A program made the translations under genes and the position numbers. Below the pieces are notes generated by a model. The model searched no databases and was not told the origin of the DNA. It saw nothing but the letters and a program-made list of their open reading frames with translations. A stretch of 39,147 nucleotides of DNA from assembly GCA_023254175.1 (NCBI GenBank), contig JALQYJ010000065.1, positions 1 through 39,147 of the forward strand, given 5' to 3'. This document shows, piece after piece, positions 16,605 through 25,108 of this stretch. The stretch's first letter is position 1. Each line of letters starts with the position of its first letter. This stretch comes from Runella sp. (GTDB lineage: Bacteria; Bacteroidota; Bacteroidia; Cytophagales; Spirosomataceae).

Positions 16605-19247
16605 CTAGCGAATTTGCTGTCCAATCGTAAAGTGGAATTGTGGTCCACTGCGTTTTGTTTGTCCTGGTAGTGGGTCAAATCCATAGGCCCAGTCAATACC
16701 AATCAAACCAAACGCTGGCATAAAGATACGGGCTCCTACCCCTGCCGAACGCTTCAAATCAAATGGGTTATAATCCTTGTATTTCTTTTGAGGCTGGTCG
16801 GTTCCCCAGTTGTTTCCAGCTTCGGCAAACACCAATCCAAAGATAGTAGCCGATGGGTTCAACGATAGCGGATAACGTAGCTCCATGACATATTTACTGT
16901 AAGCGACCCCACCTAAGCTAGAGACACTGTTCGTAGAAGTCGAAGTACTTTGAGAGGCGTCGGTTGTGCTCAAACGGTTGTAAATAGGAACAATCGAACG
17001 GTCGGTATAACCTCTCAAACCGATGATATCTTGCGCAAGGGCAAACATCCCATAGCCTGCCAATCCAGAGCCCCCAAGTACGAAACGCTCGAAAGGACTA
17101 ATAGATAGATTTTGATTATAGCGTCCCAAGAAACCGAGGTGGGCACGGGTGCTCAATACAAGCTTTCCTGCTACTGTTTGGTACCATGTTGCATCAAACA
17201 TCCACTTGTGGTATTCTACCCATTTGTATTGGGCCTCTTTTGACGAAAAAGAAGTATTTCCTGTGATAGCTGAATAAGGGGGGGTAAAAGTGCCACTCAA
17301 CGAAAACGACGAACCTCCACGTGGAAATTGTGGGTTGTCAATCGTGTTGCGAGACAACGTGAGGTTCAACGTTACGTTGTTCGAAACGCCATTAGGATAA
17401 CCAATACCAAATAAGTCGAGGCTATCCATTTTGTAACGTTGGTACGAAAGGGCAGAACTCAATACAAAGTAGCGATCGGGTATTTTAAGGCGTTTTCCAA
17501 GAGAAATCGTAACCCCCGAGTTTTTGTAAGAACCCAAGAAGGTGAGTCCAGTAGATGAACGCGTATAAAGGTTGGTATAATCAACTGTACGATAAACCGT
17601 ATGGCTTAAGTTGATACCAAAGTTAACAGGCTTCTTACCACCTAACCAAGGTTCAGAAAAGCTAATGGTGTATGTTTGAAACTGACGACCACTGGCCTGA
17701 AAACGAACAGATAGTTTCTGCCCATCGCCTGAAGGAAGCGGCTTCCATGCTTTGAGGTTGGTGATATTTTTGGTCGAAAAGTTGTTAAACACAAGTCCTA
17801 GTGTCCCTACAAACCCGATAAAACCACCCCAACCACCTGAAAGCTCAATTTGGTCACTTGGTTTTTCTTCAACAGTATATTCAATATCTACAGTTCCATC
17901 CTCTGGGTGAGGGACAGGATTGATGCCAATTTTTTCTGCATCAAAATATCCTAACTGCGACAGCTGACGTTGGGTGTTGATAATTTCTGTTTTGCTAAAT
18001 TTCTGTCCTGGCAACGTAAACAATTCGCGAAGTACAACGTGGTCGCTGGTTTTGGTGTTACCATTCAAGATAATTTTATTGATAGTTGCCTGTTTGCCTT
18101 CAAAAATACGCATTTCAAGGTCAATCGAGTCGCCTTCAACGGCTTTTTCAATAGGGCGGCAGTTGTAGTATAAATACCCATCGTCCATGTACAAAGAACT
18201 AACATCTTGCCCTGGATTAGCTTCGAGGCGTTTCTGGATTTCTTCGGGATTATAAATATCGCCCTTTTTAAGTCCAAATACCTTATTGAGTTGTTCGGTT
18301 GTGCGAAGATAATTCCCTTGCCAAGTAACATCACGGATGTAGTAGCGGGGGCCTTCTTCGATGTTCAGTACTACGTCAATGGTTTTATCACCAGGGTTGT
18401 TAATGATGGAGTCAGAAACAATAGTGGCGTCGCGGAAGCCATTCTTATTGTAATATTCCATCAACTTCTCTTTGTCTTCTTCGTATTTCTTTGGAATAAA
18501 TTTTGACGGGGTAAAGAGACGCCCAAATCGCATTTGTTTGGTGCCTTTGAGTTTGTTACGAAGTTTCCCTTCCAACAATTCTTTACGTCCGTTGAAAACA
18601 ATCTGGCGAATCTTCACTTTAGAACCCTTGCTAACGACGATTTTGAGGGTAGCATTCCCACGAGTAGTGTCCGAAATCTGGTTAATTCTAACCTTTACGT
18701 TCATAAAACCCTTGTCGATAAAATAACGTTTTACCGCCAGTTGGGTATTTTTGATCATTGTATTGGAGATGATACGTCCTTTCGGAAGCTTGATTTTGTC
18801 GTTAAGGGATTCTTTTTCGCCCTTACGAATTCCCTCGAATTCGACTTTGAAAAGTCGAGATTGCTCTTTAATTTGAATCTCCAACCAAATCTGCTCGCCT
18901 TCAATTTTACGGGCCAAAATTTCGACATCTTCCAAAATCTTTTGGTCCATCAATTTTTTGATAGCACTGTTGATCGCATCGCCAGGAACTTTGATTTTAT
19001 CACCTACTCGTAGGCCCGACATCGAAACCATCGAGTTGGGGTCTAAAAATTGATTTCCTGTAACAATGATTTCAGCGACGACGTAGTCTTTGGGCTCTGC
19101 GTAATTGATAGTTTCGTCTTTAGGGGTAGACGTGACGACTGGGGTGTTTCGTCCGAGGCCTAACTGCTGTGCATGAAGACCTATACTGGTGGCAGCGAAA
19201 ACAGCAGAAAAACTAACGAGACGGATAAGTTGGTTGAATTTTTTCAT
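16605..19247 (-). CDS. bamA: BamA, outer-membrane protein assembly factor
   Basis: An 880-residue protein, the central insertase of the BAM complex. I start it at 19247, which gives a standard signal peptide (MKKFNQLIRLVSFSAVFAA); the frame also has an ATG at 19268. POTRA domains fill about residues 45-460, recognisable from VVAEIIVTGNQFLDPNSM, KVRIRQIVFNGRKEL and INKIILNGNTKTSDHVVLRE. A 16-strand Omp85 barrel follows, beginning near SDQIELSGGWGGFIG, with the conserved VLGGSGLAGYGMF-type loop and VMELRYPLSLNPSATIFG near the end. The C-terminus ends in HFTIGQQIR. It is slightly longer than E. coli BamA (about 810), normal for this phylum. Confidence 0.96.
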   Translation of the reverse strand: MKKFNQLIRLVSFSAVFAATSIGLHAQQLGLGRNTPVVTSTPKDETINYAEPKDYVVAEIIVTGNQFLDPNSMVSMSGLRVGDKIKVPGDAINSAIKKLMDQKILEDVEILARKIEGEQIWLEIQIKEQSRLFKVEFEGIRKGEKESLNDKIKLPKGRIISNTMIKNTQLAVKRYFIDKGFMNVKVRINQISDTTRGNATLKIVVSKGSKVKIRQIVFNGRKELLEGKLRNKLKGTKQMRFGRLFTPSKFIPKKYEEDKEKLMEYYNKNGFRDATIVSDSIINNPGDKTIDVVLNIEEGPRYYIRDVTWQGNYLRTTEQLNKVFGLKKGDIYNPEEIQKRLEANPGQDVSSLYMDDGYLYYNCRPIEKAVEGDSIDLEMRIFEGKQATINKIILNGNTKTSDHVVLRELFTLPGQKFSKTEIINTQRQLSQLGYFDAEKIGINPVPHPEDGTVDIEYTVEEKPSDQIELSGGWGGFIGFVGTLGLVFNNFSTKNITNLKAWKPLPSGDGQKLSVRFQASGRQFQTYTISFSEPWLGGKKPVNFGINLSHTVYRTVDYTNLYTRSSTGLTFLGSYKNSGVTISLGKRLKIPDRYFVLSSALSYQRYKMDSLDLFGIGYPNGVSNNVTLNLTLSRNTIDNPQFPRGGSSFSLSGTFTPPYSAITGNTSFSSKEAQYKWVEYHKWMFDATWYQTVAGKLVLSTRAHLGFLGRYNQNLSISPFERFVLGGSGLAGYGMFALAQDIIGLRGYTDRSIVPIYNRLSTTDASQSTSTSTNSVSSLGGVAYSKYVMELRYPLSLNPSATIFGLVFAEAGNNWGTDQPQKKYKDYNPFDLKRSAGVGARIFMPAFGLIGIDWAYGFDPLPGQTKRSGPQFHFTIGQQIR

Positions 19248-19294
19248 AGATACACGGTTCTTTCCCATTTGCTAATAACGGCAAAAGAAAGGGT

Positions 19295-20044
19295 TTATTT
19301 CGCTTCGGTCACAATCTGTTCACTGGTTTTACCAAAACGTCTTTCTCGTTGTTGAAACGATAAAATAGCCTCATACAAATGCTCTCTGCGGAAGTCGGGC
19401 CAAAAGACCTCGTCGTAGAAATAAAGCTCGGCGTATGCCAACTGCCACAGTAAAAAGTTACTAATTCGGTGGTCGCCTCCGGTACGTAGCATTAGGTCTA
19501 CTTCAGGGCGTTGTTGGGTAGAAAGGGTTTGATTAAATAGGTTCTCACTGATTTCTTCTGGAGCTAAGGCTCCTTCTTTCACTTGTAGCGCTAATCGCTG
19601 GGCTGCTTGTACAATATCCCATTTTCCGCTGTATCCCAAAGCTAAAATAAGGTTAAGACCTGTATTGTGCTTGGTTTTTTCAATGGCTTCTGCCAACTCA
19701 CGTTGGCACGATTTAGGGAGGCTATCGGTGTCACCAATGGTATCGAGACGGATGTTATTTTTGAGCAAAGTGGGTAATTCGTCACCAATTGTATAGACTA
19801 GTAATTCCATTAATGCTCTTACTTCTGCTTCAGGGCGCCCCCAGTTTTCGGTTGAAAAGGCATAGAGGGTCAGGCACTTAATGCCTAGTTCGGCACAGCC
19901 TTCGGTGGCTTCGCGTACGGCTTTAATAGCGTTTCTGTGTCCAAATACCCGCATAGCGCCACGCTTCTTGGCCCAACGGCCATTGCCATCCATAATGATG
20001 GCTATATGTTGAGGAAGTTTAGTACGGTCTAATTGTTCTTTCAT
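19295..20044 (-). CDS. uppS: Isoprenyl transferase (undecaprenyl diphosphate synthase)
   Basis: A 249-residue cytoplasmic cis-prenyltransferase that makes undecaprenyl diphosphate, the lipid carrier for peptidoglycan and surface glycans. The start used is the ATG at 20044 (MKEQLDRTKLPQHIAIIM); a GTG at 20050 is possible. Visible motifs are HIAIIMDGNGRWAKKRG with the catalytic Asp, TLYAFSTENWGRP, and VDLMLRTGGDHRISNFLLWQ, close to the usual RTSGEQRISNFLLWQ. FYDEVFWPDFRREHLYEAI ends the conserved core. It is the first gene of the bamA-skp-skp operon, 47 bases before bamA, with a strong promoter in front. Confidence 0.96.
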   Translation of the reverse strand: MKEQLDRTKLPQHIAIIMDGNGRWAKKRGAMRVFGHRNAIKAVREATEGCAELGIKCLTLYAFSTENWGRPEAEVRALMELLVYTIGDELPTLLKNNIRLDTIGDTDSLPKSCQRELAEAIEKTKHNTGLNLILALGYSGKWDIVQAAQRLALQVKEGALAPEEISENLFNQTLSTQQRPEVDLMLRTGGDHRISNFLLWQLAYAELYFYDEVFWPDFRREHLYEAILSFQQRERRFGKTSEQIVTEAK

Positions 20045-20064
20045 TCGCACGTAAAAATGGCCTG

Positions 20065-20095
20065 CAAAGTTAGAGGAAATTATCAGGGAATCAAA
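20065..20095 (-). promoter_or_regulatory. Promoter of the uppS-bamA-skp-skp operon
   Basis: Minus strand: TTTG at 20095-20092, 19 bases, then TAACTTTG at 20072-20065. Both elements match the Bacteroidota housekeeping promoter with ideal spacing. The predicted leader to the uppS ATG at 20044 is about 15 bases. Confidence 0.8.
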
Positions 20096-20111
20096 AGGAT
20101 AAACCTTAGGG

Positions 20112-21497
20112 CTATACCTTCATGGTTTTCCACTTTCCACGTCTGAAAAGAAGGATACCTACAATAGCCAGCAACGACTCACTGAATGCCACCGAAATAT
20201 AGACGCCATTGGGTCCCATTTGTAAGTGTTTGGCCAATAGATACGCAAGGGGGATTTCGACGGCCCAAAAGCAGACCAAGTTCATCAGAGTGGGTGTGAG
20301 GGTATCGCCTGCACCGTTGAATGATTGGCTGATAACCATGCCGTAGGCAAAAAATAAATACCCAAAACAGATGATACGAAGGCAGTTGACTCCTGTCGCT
20401 ACGGTGGTGGGGTCGTTATTGAACCAACCGACAATATCAGCCGAAAAGACAAAAAAAACGACCGCTATAATGGATAAAAAGACAAAATTGAAAAAGGCTG
20501 CGCGCCATACCGAGGTTTCGGCACGTTGGGGTTGGTTGGCGCCGAGGTTTTGACCTACAAGCGTAGCGGCAGCATTGGCCATACCCCATGACGGCAAAAT
20601 GGTGAAAACAATCACCCGAATGGCAATGGTATAACCTGCGACAATCTGGGGACCAAAATCGGATAAAATACGCGTCAAGAACACCCAGCTTGCTGAAGCA
20701 ATCAAAAACTGTCCTGTGCCACCTGCGGCCACACTAATAAGGTTGTGAATGATAGCTAGGTTGGCCTTGAGTTGAGAGGCTAGCACCTGAACGGCTCCTT
20801 GCCCCTTAGTTAACGAATACAACTGATACGCCACACCCAAGGTACGCCCCACGGTAGTCGCCATTGCCGACCCTGCTACGCCAAAGGCTGGAATAGGCCC
20901 CCATCCAAAAATAAAAAGTGGGCAAAGGAGCATATTTACACCATTGGCAATCCAGAGCGAACGCATGGCTAAGGCAGCATCGCCTCCACCGCGTAACACG
21001 CCGCTGAGGGTGTATAACAAAATGATGGCGGGGCTGCTGGCAAAAATGATTCGAGTAAAATCAGTACCTGATTGAATAAGATTTTCACTTCCCCCCATGG
21101 CTCGTAAAATGGATTCGGCTCCGAAAAAACCGCTCACACCAATGACTACGCCAAGAACGATGGATACCAAAATAACTTGAGCTGCGGCATGACCTGCCTC
21201 CGAAAACCGCTTTTCTCCTACACGTCTGGATACGATGGCGGTGGCGGCTGTGCTGAGACCAATTGCGACCGAATAAACCAACGTCAGTACCGACTCCGTG
21301 AGCCCAACGGTTGCAACGGCATCGGTGTTGACTTTAGAAACAAAGAAAATATCGACAACTGCAAAAAGCGATTCCATCACCATTTCCAAAATCATAGGAA
21401 CCGATAGTAGAAAAATGGCGCGATTGATACTACCAGAGGTGTATTCGTGCTCTTCGCCTTTGAGAGCTTGTAAAAATAAATCGAAGAATTTACGCAT
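20112..21497 (-). CDS. MATE family multidrug/Na+ efflux transporter
   Basis: A 461-residue inner-membrane protein with about twelve transmembrane helices, in the two six-helix halves typical of MATE exporters. The start is set at the ATG at 21497 (MRKFFDLFLQALKGEEHEYT); upstream frame sequence overlaps the WD40 gene and is not membrane-like. The first half has INRAIFLLSVPMILEMVMES and the acidic FAVVDIFFVSKV segment; later AAATLVGQNLGANQPQRAE is the conserved V-G-Q-N-L-G motif. Such proteins export cationic drugs or metabolites using Na+ or H+. It begins 7 bases after the stop of the WD40 gene and is co-transcribed with it; the substrate is unknown. Confidence 0.95.
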   Translation of the reverse strand: MRKFFDLFLQALKGEEHEYTSGSINRAIFLLSVPMILEMVMESLFAVVDIFFVSKVNTDAVATVGLTESVLTLVYSVAIGLSTAATAIVSRRVGEKRFSEAGHAAAQVILVSIVLGVVIGVSGFFGAESILRAMGGSENLIQSGTDFTRIIFASSPAIILLYTLSGVLRGGGDAALAMRSLWIANGVNMLLCPLFIFGWGPIPAFGVAGSAMATTVGRTLGVAYQLYSLTKGQGAVQVLASQLKANLAIIHNLISVAAGGTGQFLIASASWVFLTRILSDFGPQIVAGYTIAIRVIVFTILPSWGMANAAATLVGQNLGANQPQRAETSVWRAAFFNFVFLSIIAVVFFVFSADIVGWFNNDPTTVATGVNCLRIICFGYLFFAYGMVISQSFNGAGDTLTPTLMNLVCFWAVEIPLAYLLAKHLQMGPNGVYISVAFSESLLAIVGILLFRRGKWKTMKV

Positions 21498-21504
21498 GGC
21501 TGTG

Positions 21505-22413
21505 CTAAAGTGTTTTGATGTCCCAAACCGAAATACGGCGGTCATCGCTGGCAGATATAAGTTGGTTGTTGAAAGTCGTCCAAAGAAGTTTATTGATGGA
21601 GGTGCCGTGTCCTGCATGACGGGCGCGGTCAATCACTTTTAGAAGCCGAAAGGTAGTCGCATCCCAAATTTTGATCGATTTGTCCATACTACAGGTCGCA
21701 AATAGACGATGGTCGGGGCTGTAAGTGAGATGATTAATCGCAAAAAGATGGGCAACAATATCTTGATGAGGTTTGTAATTTTTGGTGGCGTCCCAAATTT
21801 TCAAGTGAGCATCACGACTTCCCGAGAGCAAGTAGTGGCCGTCGGGTGAATAACTGACCGTAAACACAGAATTGGTATGGGCTTGCCAGGTATGGCGAAG
21901 CTCTAACTCATCTATACCAAAGACACGAATAAAATTGTCACTATAACCTACCGCAAGTTCGCGAGTAATGGGGTTGATGGCCATGCACCGTGCTGATTGT
22001 GGACTAGCTTTGAGGTGTTTCCGAACGGTAAAAGTGCTGCGTTCAAGTACAATTATTACCCCGTCAGAAAGTGCAATAAAGACTTGGTTTTCAAAGAAAA
22101 CGATGTCAAACAGTGCGGCAGTCGTAAGTTGAGCCGAAAATACAACCCGCTTTTCGAGGGGGGCGATGACCTGGATACCTTCGTAGTTTTGCCCTATCCA
22201 CAAAAGTCCCTGAGGTTCGTCAAAAGCCATTGCATAAATAGAAGCGGGGACTTGTGCAACGACTTCCCCCCAATCGGGACGAGTAAGGTCCCATCTGACG
22301 ACCATTCCGTCCCCTCCTGCCGAATAAAAATGTTTTGGTTCAGTTGAAGGCTGTAGAGCATACACGCAGTCACGGTGGCCAGAGAACGTGTCTATTTTTT
22401 TTACTTGAAGCAT
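21505..22413 (-). CDS. WD40 repeat protein
   Basis: A 302-residue protein built almost entirely of WD40 repeats, started at the ATG at 22413 (MLQVKKIDTFSGHRDCVYAL). Repeats are recognisable from GH...VY...S.GGDG..RWD at the start, then AHTNSVFTVSYSPDGHYLLS with AHLKIWD, AHLFAINHLTYSPDHRLFAT with SIKIWD, and a last repeat ending RISVWDIKTL. It probably forms a seven-bladed propeller that serves as a protein scaffold. No signal peptide or enzymatic domain is present, so it is cytoplasmic. Its partner is unknown; the gene is the first of an operon with a MATE transporter and is divergent from a phosphopantetheinyl transferase gene. Confidence 0.93.
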   Translation of the reverse strand: MLQVKKIDTFSGHRDCVYALQPSTEPKHFYSAGGDGMVVRWDLTRPDWGEVVAQVPASIYAMAFDEPQGLLWIGQNYEGIQVIAPLEKRVVFSAQLTTAALFDIVFFENQVFIALSDGVIIVLERSTFTVRKHLKASPQSARCMAINPITRELAVGYSDNFIRVFGIDELELRHTWQAHTNSVFTVSYSPDGHYLLSGSRDAHLKIWDATKNYKPHQDIVAHLFAINHLTYSPDHRLFATCSMDKSIKIWDATTFRLLKVIDRARHAGHGTSINKLLWTTFNNQLISASDDRRISVWDIKTL

Positions 22414-22438
22414 AAAATTCCAAACGCCCGTATTTTTG
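22405..22438 (+). promoter_or_regulatory. Promoter of the phosphopantetheinyl transferase gene
   Basis: TTG at 22405-22407, 23 bases, then TATTTTTG at 22431-22438, an exact TAnnTTTG. The predicted leader to the ATG at 22467 is about 20 bases. It overlaps the first codons of the divergent WD40 gene. Confidence 0.65.
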
Positions 22439-22440
22439 TG

Positions 22441-22448
22441 CAAAGTTA
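22441..22448 (-). promoter_or_regulatory. Promoter -7 element of the WD40-MATE operon
   Basis: On the minus strand TAACTTTG fits TAnnTTTG exactly, 27 bases before the WD40 ATG at 22413. It lies only two bases from the plus-strand -7 element, so polymerase can occupy only one of the two promoters at a time. No clear -33 TTG was seen. Confidence 0.6.
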
Positions 22449-22466
22449 CACCAAAACATTGCATCT

Positions 22467-23108
22467 ATGCCTATCGTTCGTCAGTGGACTGTTTTTGAAG
22501 AATGTTCTCTGTTAATTTGGGAGATTTCGGAGTCTCTGGAAGAGCTACAAGTAGGGCTCATTACGACTCTCGATGAATGTAGTGAATACGAGACTATTTC
22601 GCACCCTCAAAAACGAATAGAGTGGCTAGCGGGCAGGCGAGCTATGCAGACAATCGTGGAGGCCAGTGGGCGCACCTACACAGGAATGCGCAAAGACCAG
22701 TACGGGAAACCATTTTTGAACAATGGTGTTGCGGAGATTTCTTTGACACATACCGCCCGATTTGTTGTGGTTGCATTACACCCAAGGCTATCCATAGGGG
22801 TTGACCTTGAGAGAATTGCACCTAAATTAGCTCGCGTTGCCCCTAAGTTTCTGTCGCTGCCTGAAATGGCTCATGCCTCCGATGACTTGAAACGATTGTG
22901 TACGTATTGGTGCGCAAAAGAGGCACTTTATAAGCTTCATGGTACCCGAAATTTGAGCTTTAAAGAAGAAATACTCATCAGCTCTTTTGACGACGGGAGT
23001 AATTTTTTCGGGGGAGAAGTTTACCCAGTTCATACCCTATTACCCTGCCAGCAGCACCGTTTATACCGCTTTCAAGTCGATGACTTTTTAGGTGTTTTAG
23101 CGTTTTAA
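22467..23108 (+). CDS. 4'-phosphopantetheinyl transferase superfamily protein
   Basis: A 213-residue Sfp-type enzyme that moves phosphopantetheine from CoA onto a serine of acyl or peptidyl carrier proteins. The family signature is visible: ISLTHTARFVVVALHP, then IGVDLERI with the Mg-binding Asp and Glu near residue 112, and YWCAKEALYKLHG near 150 holding the W-x-x-K-E-A motif. Length fits the Sfp/AcpT group rather than the 120-residue AcpS group. Its carrier target is not encoded here, and no PKS, NRPS or acyl carrier gene is in the window. It is divergent from the WD40 gene. Confidence 0.92.
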   Translation: MPIVRQWTVFEECSLLIWEISESLEELQVGLITTLDECSEYETISHPQKRIEWLAGRRAMQTIVEASGRTYTGMRKDQYGKPFLNNGVAEISLTHTARFVVVALHPRLSIGVDLERIAPKLARVAPKFLSLPEMAHASDDLKRLCTYWCAKEALYKLHGTRNLSFKEEILISSFDDGSNFFGGEVYPVHTLLPCQQHRLYRFQVDDFLGVLAF

Positions 23109-23122
23109 GATGCTCGACTTAG

Positions 23123-23971
23123 TTATTCGCTCAGGGGTTCTTGTAAAATGGCGGCCATTTGTTCAATTTCTTTGACTTTGTCGTTGTCTCCCATTTTTTC
23201 AAACGAGAGGGTAAGGTTGCGTAATACTCGGCGCACAATGTCGAGGTTGGAACAAGGTTGATAAAACGAATCGCTGGGTTTAAGATTAAGTTGGGCTACG
23301 TAGTGGTCGATGTCGGAACGCATAAAGACTAAGCCTTTGTTAAAGACATTGATGTAAAACTGAACGGTTTCTTTTTTATAAGTAAGTACAAAAAGATTGG
23401 GCAAATTGACGCCGTATACGGGCAAATTTAGGCGTTGGGCCACAATCATATAAATACAACAAAGGCTAATGGGATTTCCTTTTCGGGACTCAAGTACGAT
23501 ATTAATCATCGAGTTGCTAGCCGAGTGAAAGTTTTTGGTATTGGAGCTAAATTTAAGTTTCGAAAAGAAAACGTGATTTAATGCCCGAATATGGTCAATG
23601 GGGTGCATGTCCTCTTTGAACTCAAGCCAGGTTTCGTAATAAAACTGCTCAAAATCACTTCTCAGTTTTTCTAATGACAAGTCAGGGTATTGAAAGGTGG
23701 CAATAATCCAGAGTCCTTCCAACAAGTCGATAGCTCCGCCATTGTGCCAGTTCGACAGGCGTTCTAGCAAAACTTCAAACTGAATTTCGTGTACTAATTC
23801 TTCGATGCGGTGTTGAACTTTTGGGTTAAATCCCGCACCTTCCCATTCATTCTCCAAAAAGGGAATGATAAATTCTCGTTGTTGCCTAATTTCCTTTTCA
23901 ATTAACAGCAACACCTCTTTGTCGTCGTCGTCGAGAAGCGAAACCAGCGCTTTGATTTCTTGTTCTGTCAT
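23123..23971 (-). CDS. Transglutaminase-like (SirB1-type) protein
   Basis: A 282-residue cytoplasmic protein. The C-terminal half contains SMINIVLESRKGNPISLCCI and VAQRLNLPVYGVNLPNLFVL, the pattern of the SirB1/Transglut_core2 family; a cysteine pair (CC) stands where the nucleophile-like residue is expected, but the active-site histidine-aspartate pair is not obvious. The N-terminal 90 residues are charged helices. Proteins of this family are conserved but of unsettled function. The gene converges on the phosphopantetheinyl transferase gene with a 14-base gap and diverges from galE. Confidence 0.88.
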   Translation of the reverse strand: MTEQEIKALVSLLDDDDKEVLLLIEKEIRQQREFIIPFLENEWEGAGFNPKVQHRIEELVHEIQFEVLLERLSNWHNGGAIDLLEGLWIIATFQYPDLSLEKLRSDFEQFYYETWLEFKEDMHPIDHIRALNHVFFSKLKFSSNTKNFHSASNSMINIVLESRKGNPISLCCIYMIVAQRLNLPVYGVNLPNLFVLTYKKETVQFYINVFNKGLVFMRSDIDHYVAQLNLKPSDSFYQPCSNLDIVRRVLRNLTLSFEKMGDNDKVKEIEQMAAILQEPLSE

Positions 23972-24033
23972 AGAGCAATGTTAGTCAAGTTCGGTTTAAA
24001 GAAAAACATTTTTTTTTCAGCGCCCAAATTTTA

Positions 24034-24041
24034 TAGTTTTG
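24034..24041 (+). promoter_or_regulatory. Promoter -7 element of galE
   Basis: TAGTTTTG is an exact TAnnTTTG, 23 bases before the galE ATG at 24065. The T-run upstream (about 24009-24017) lacks a TTG at the right distance, so the -33 element is not evident. Confidence 0.55.
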
Positions 24042-24064
24042 TCCTTCAATTTTCTACACATTGC

Positions 24065-25093
24065 ATGAAAATATTGGTCACAGGAGGAGCTGGTTTTATT
24101 GGCTCTCATACAGTTGTTGAACTGCATCAGTCAGGTTCTGAGCCAGTTATCATTGATAATTTTAGTAACTCGGAAGAAAAAGTCCTTAGCAGACTCACTT
24201 CTATCATTGGCGAATCAGTAAAGTCGTATAGTGCCGACTGTAATGATGAAACCGCACTACGTCAGATATTTGAAAAGGAAAAGTTTGACGGAGTTATTCA
24301 TTTCGCTGCAAGTAAAGCGGTGGGAGAGTCGGTAGAAAAACCGTTGATGTACTACCAAAACAATTTGGGGTCTACTGTTGTATTGCTAAAAATAATGCAA
24401 GAATTTGGGGTCAAAAACTTTGTATTTTCATCTTCGTGTACGGTCTATGGACAACCTGATGTCCTTCCAGTAACCGAAGAAACTCCTCGTCAAGAAGCAG
24501 TTTCACCTTATGGAAATACTAAACGAATTTGTGAAGATATTATCCGTGATGTGGTCATTTCAAAAGTGGGTCTTAAAGCAATTTCGTTGCGTTATTTTAA
24601 CCCAGTTGGCGCACACGAGTCAGCTCAAATTGGGGAACTTCCCCGAGGAGTACCAAGCAACCTGGTGCCGTACTTGACGCAAGCCGCCGCTGGTTTGCGC
24701 GAAAAACTAACGGTATTTGGGGATGACTACAATACTCCCGATGGAACTTGTATTCGTGACTTTATCCACGTCGTAGATTTAGCGAAAGCGCACGTCAAAG
24801 CGCTCGAACTTCTGGCCAAAACCCAAGAAGATAACTTTTATGATGTATTTAATGTCGGAACGGGCGACGGAGTTACGGTACTTCGTTTGATTCAGACGTT
24901 TGAACAGGTAAATAACATTAAGCTAAATTATGCAATTGGTCCCCGTCGTGCGGGGGATATTGAGCAAATTTATGCCCAAGTAGATAAGTCTAACAACATA
25001 ATGGGCTGGAAAGCCGAAAAAACGCTCGAGGAGTCGCTTCGGGATGCTTGGCGCTGGCAACAGGCGTTGGCAGCAGATAACGCAACTGCTTAA
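24065..25093 (+). CDS. galE: UDP-glucose 4-epimerase
   Basis: A 342-residue short-chain dehydrogenase-type epimerase that interconverts UDP-glucose and UDP-galactose with bound NAD. The start is the ATG at 24065 (MKILVTGGAGFIGSH); the frame upstream is not protein-like. It has the Rossmann GxxGxxG, FVFSSSCTVYGQPDVLPVTE, the catalytic pair in SPYGNTKRICEDI (Y-x-x-x-K), the SLRYFNPVGAHES block and GTCIRDFIHVVDLAKAHVKA. Length is the family norm. rfbB starts 15 bases downstream. A role with UDP-GlcNAc instead of UDP-Glc cannot be excluded. Confidence 0.95.
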   Translation: MKILVTGGAGFIGSHTVVELHQSGSEPVIIDNFSNSEEKVLSRLTSIIGESVKSYSADCNDETALRQIFEKEKFDGVIHFAASKAVGESVEKPLMYYQNNLGSTVVLLKIMQEFGVKNFVFSSSCTVYGQPDVLPVTEETPRQEAVSPYGNTKRICEDIIRDVVISKVGLKAISLRYFNPVGAHESAQIGELPRGVPSNLVPYLTQAAAGLREKLTVFGDDYNTPDGTCIRDFIHVVDLAKAHVKALELLAKTQEDNFYDVFNVGTGDGVTVLRLIQTFEQVNNIKLNYAIGPRRAGDIEQIYAQVDKSNNIMGWKAEKTLEESLRDAWRWQQALAADNATA

Positions 25094-25108
25094 CGGTAAA
25101 TACACTTT

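Noticed and set aside
18534-19013. A 159-codon plus-strand open frame inside bamA
   Set aside because: Antisense to the POTRA-coding part of bamA, no promoter, and no protein-like features.
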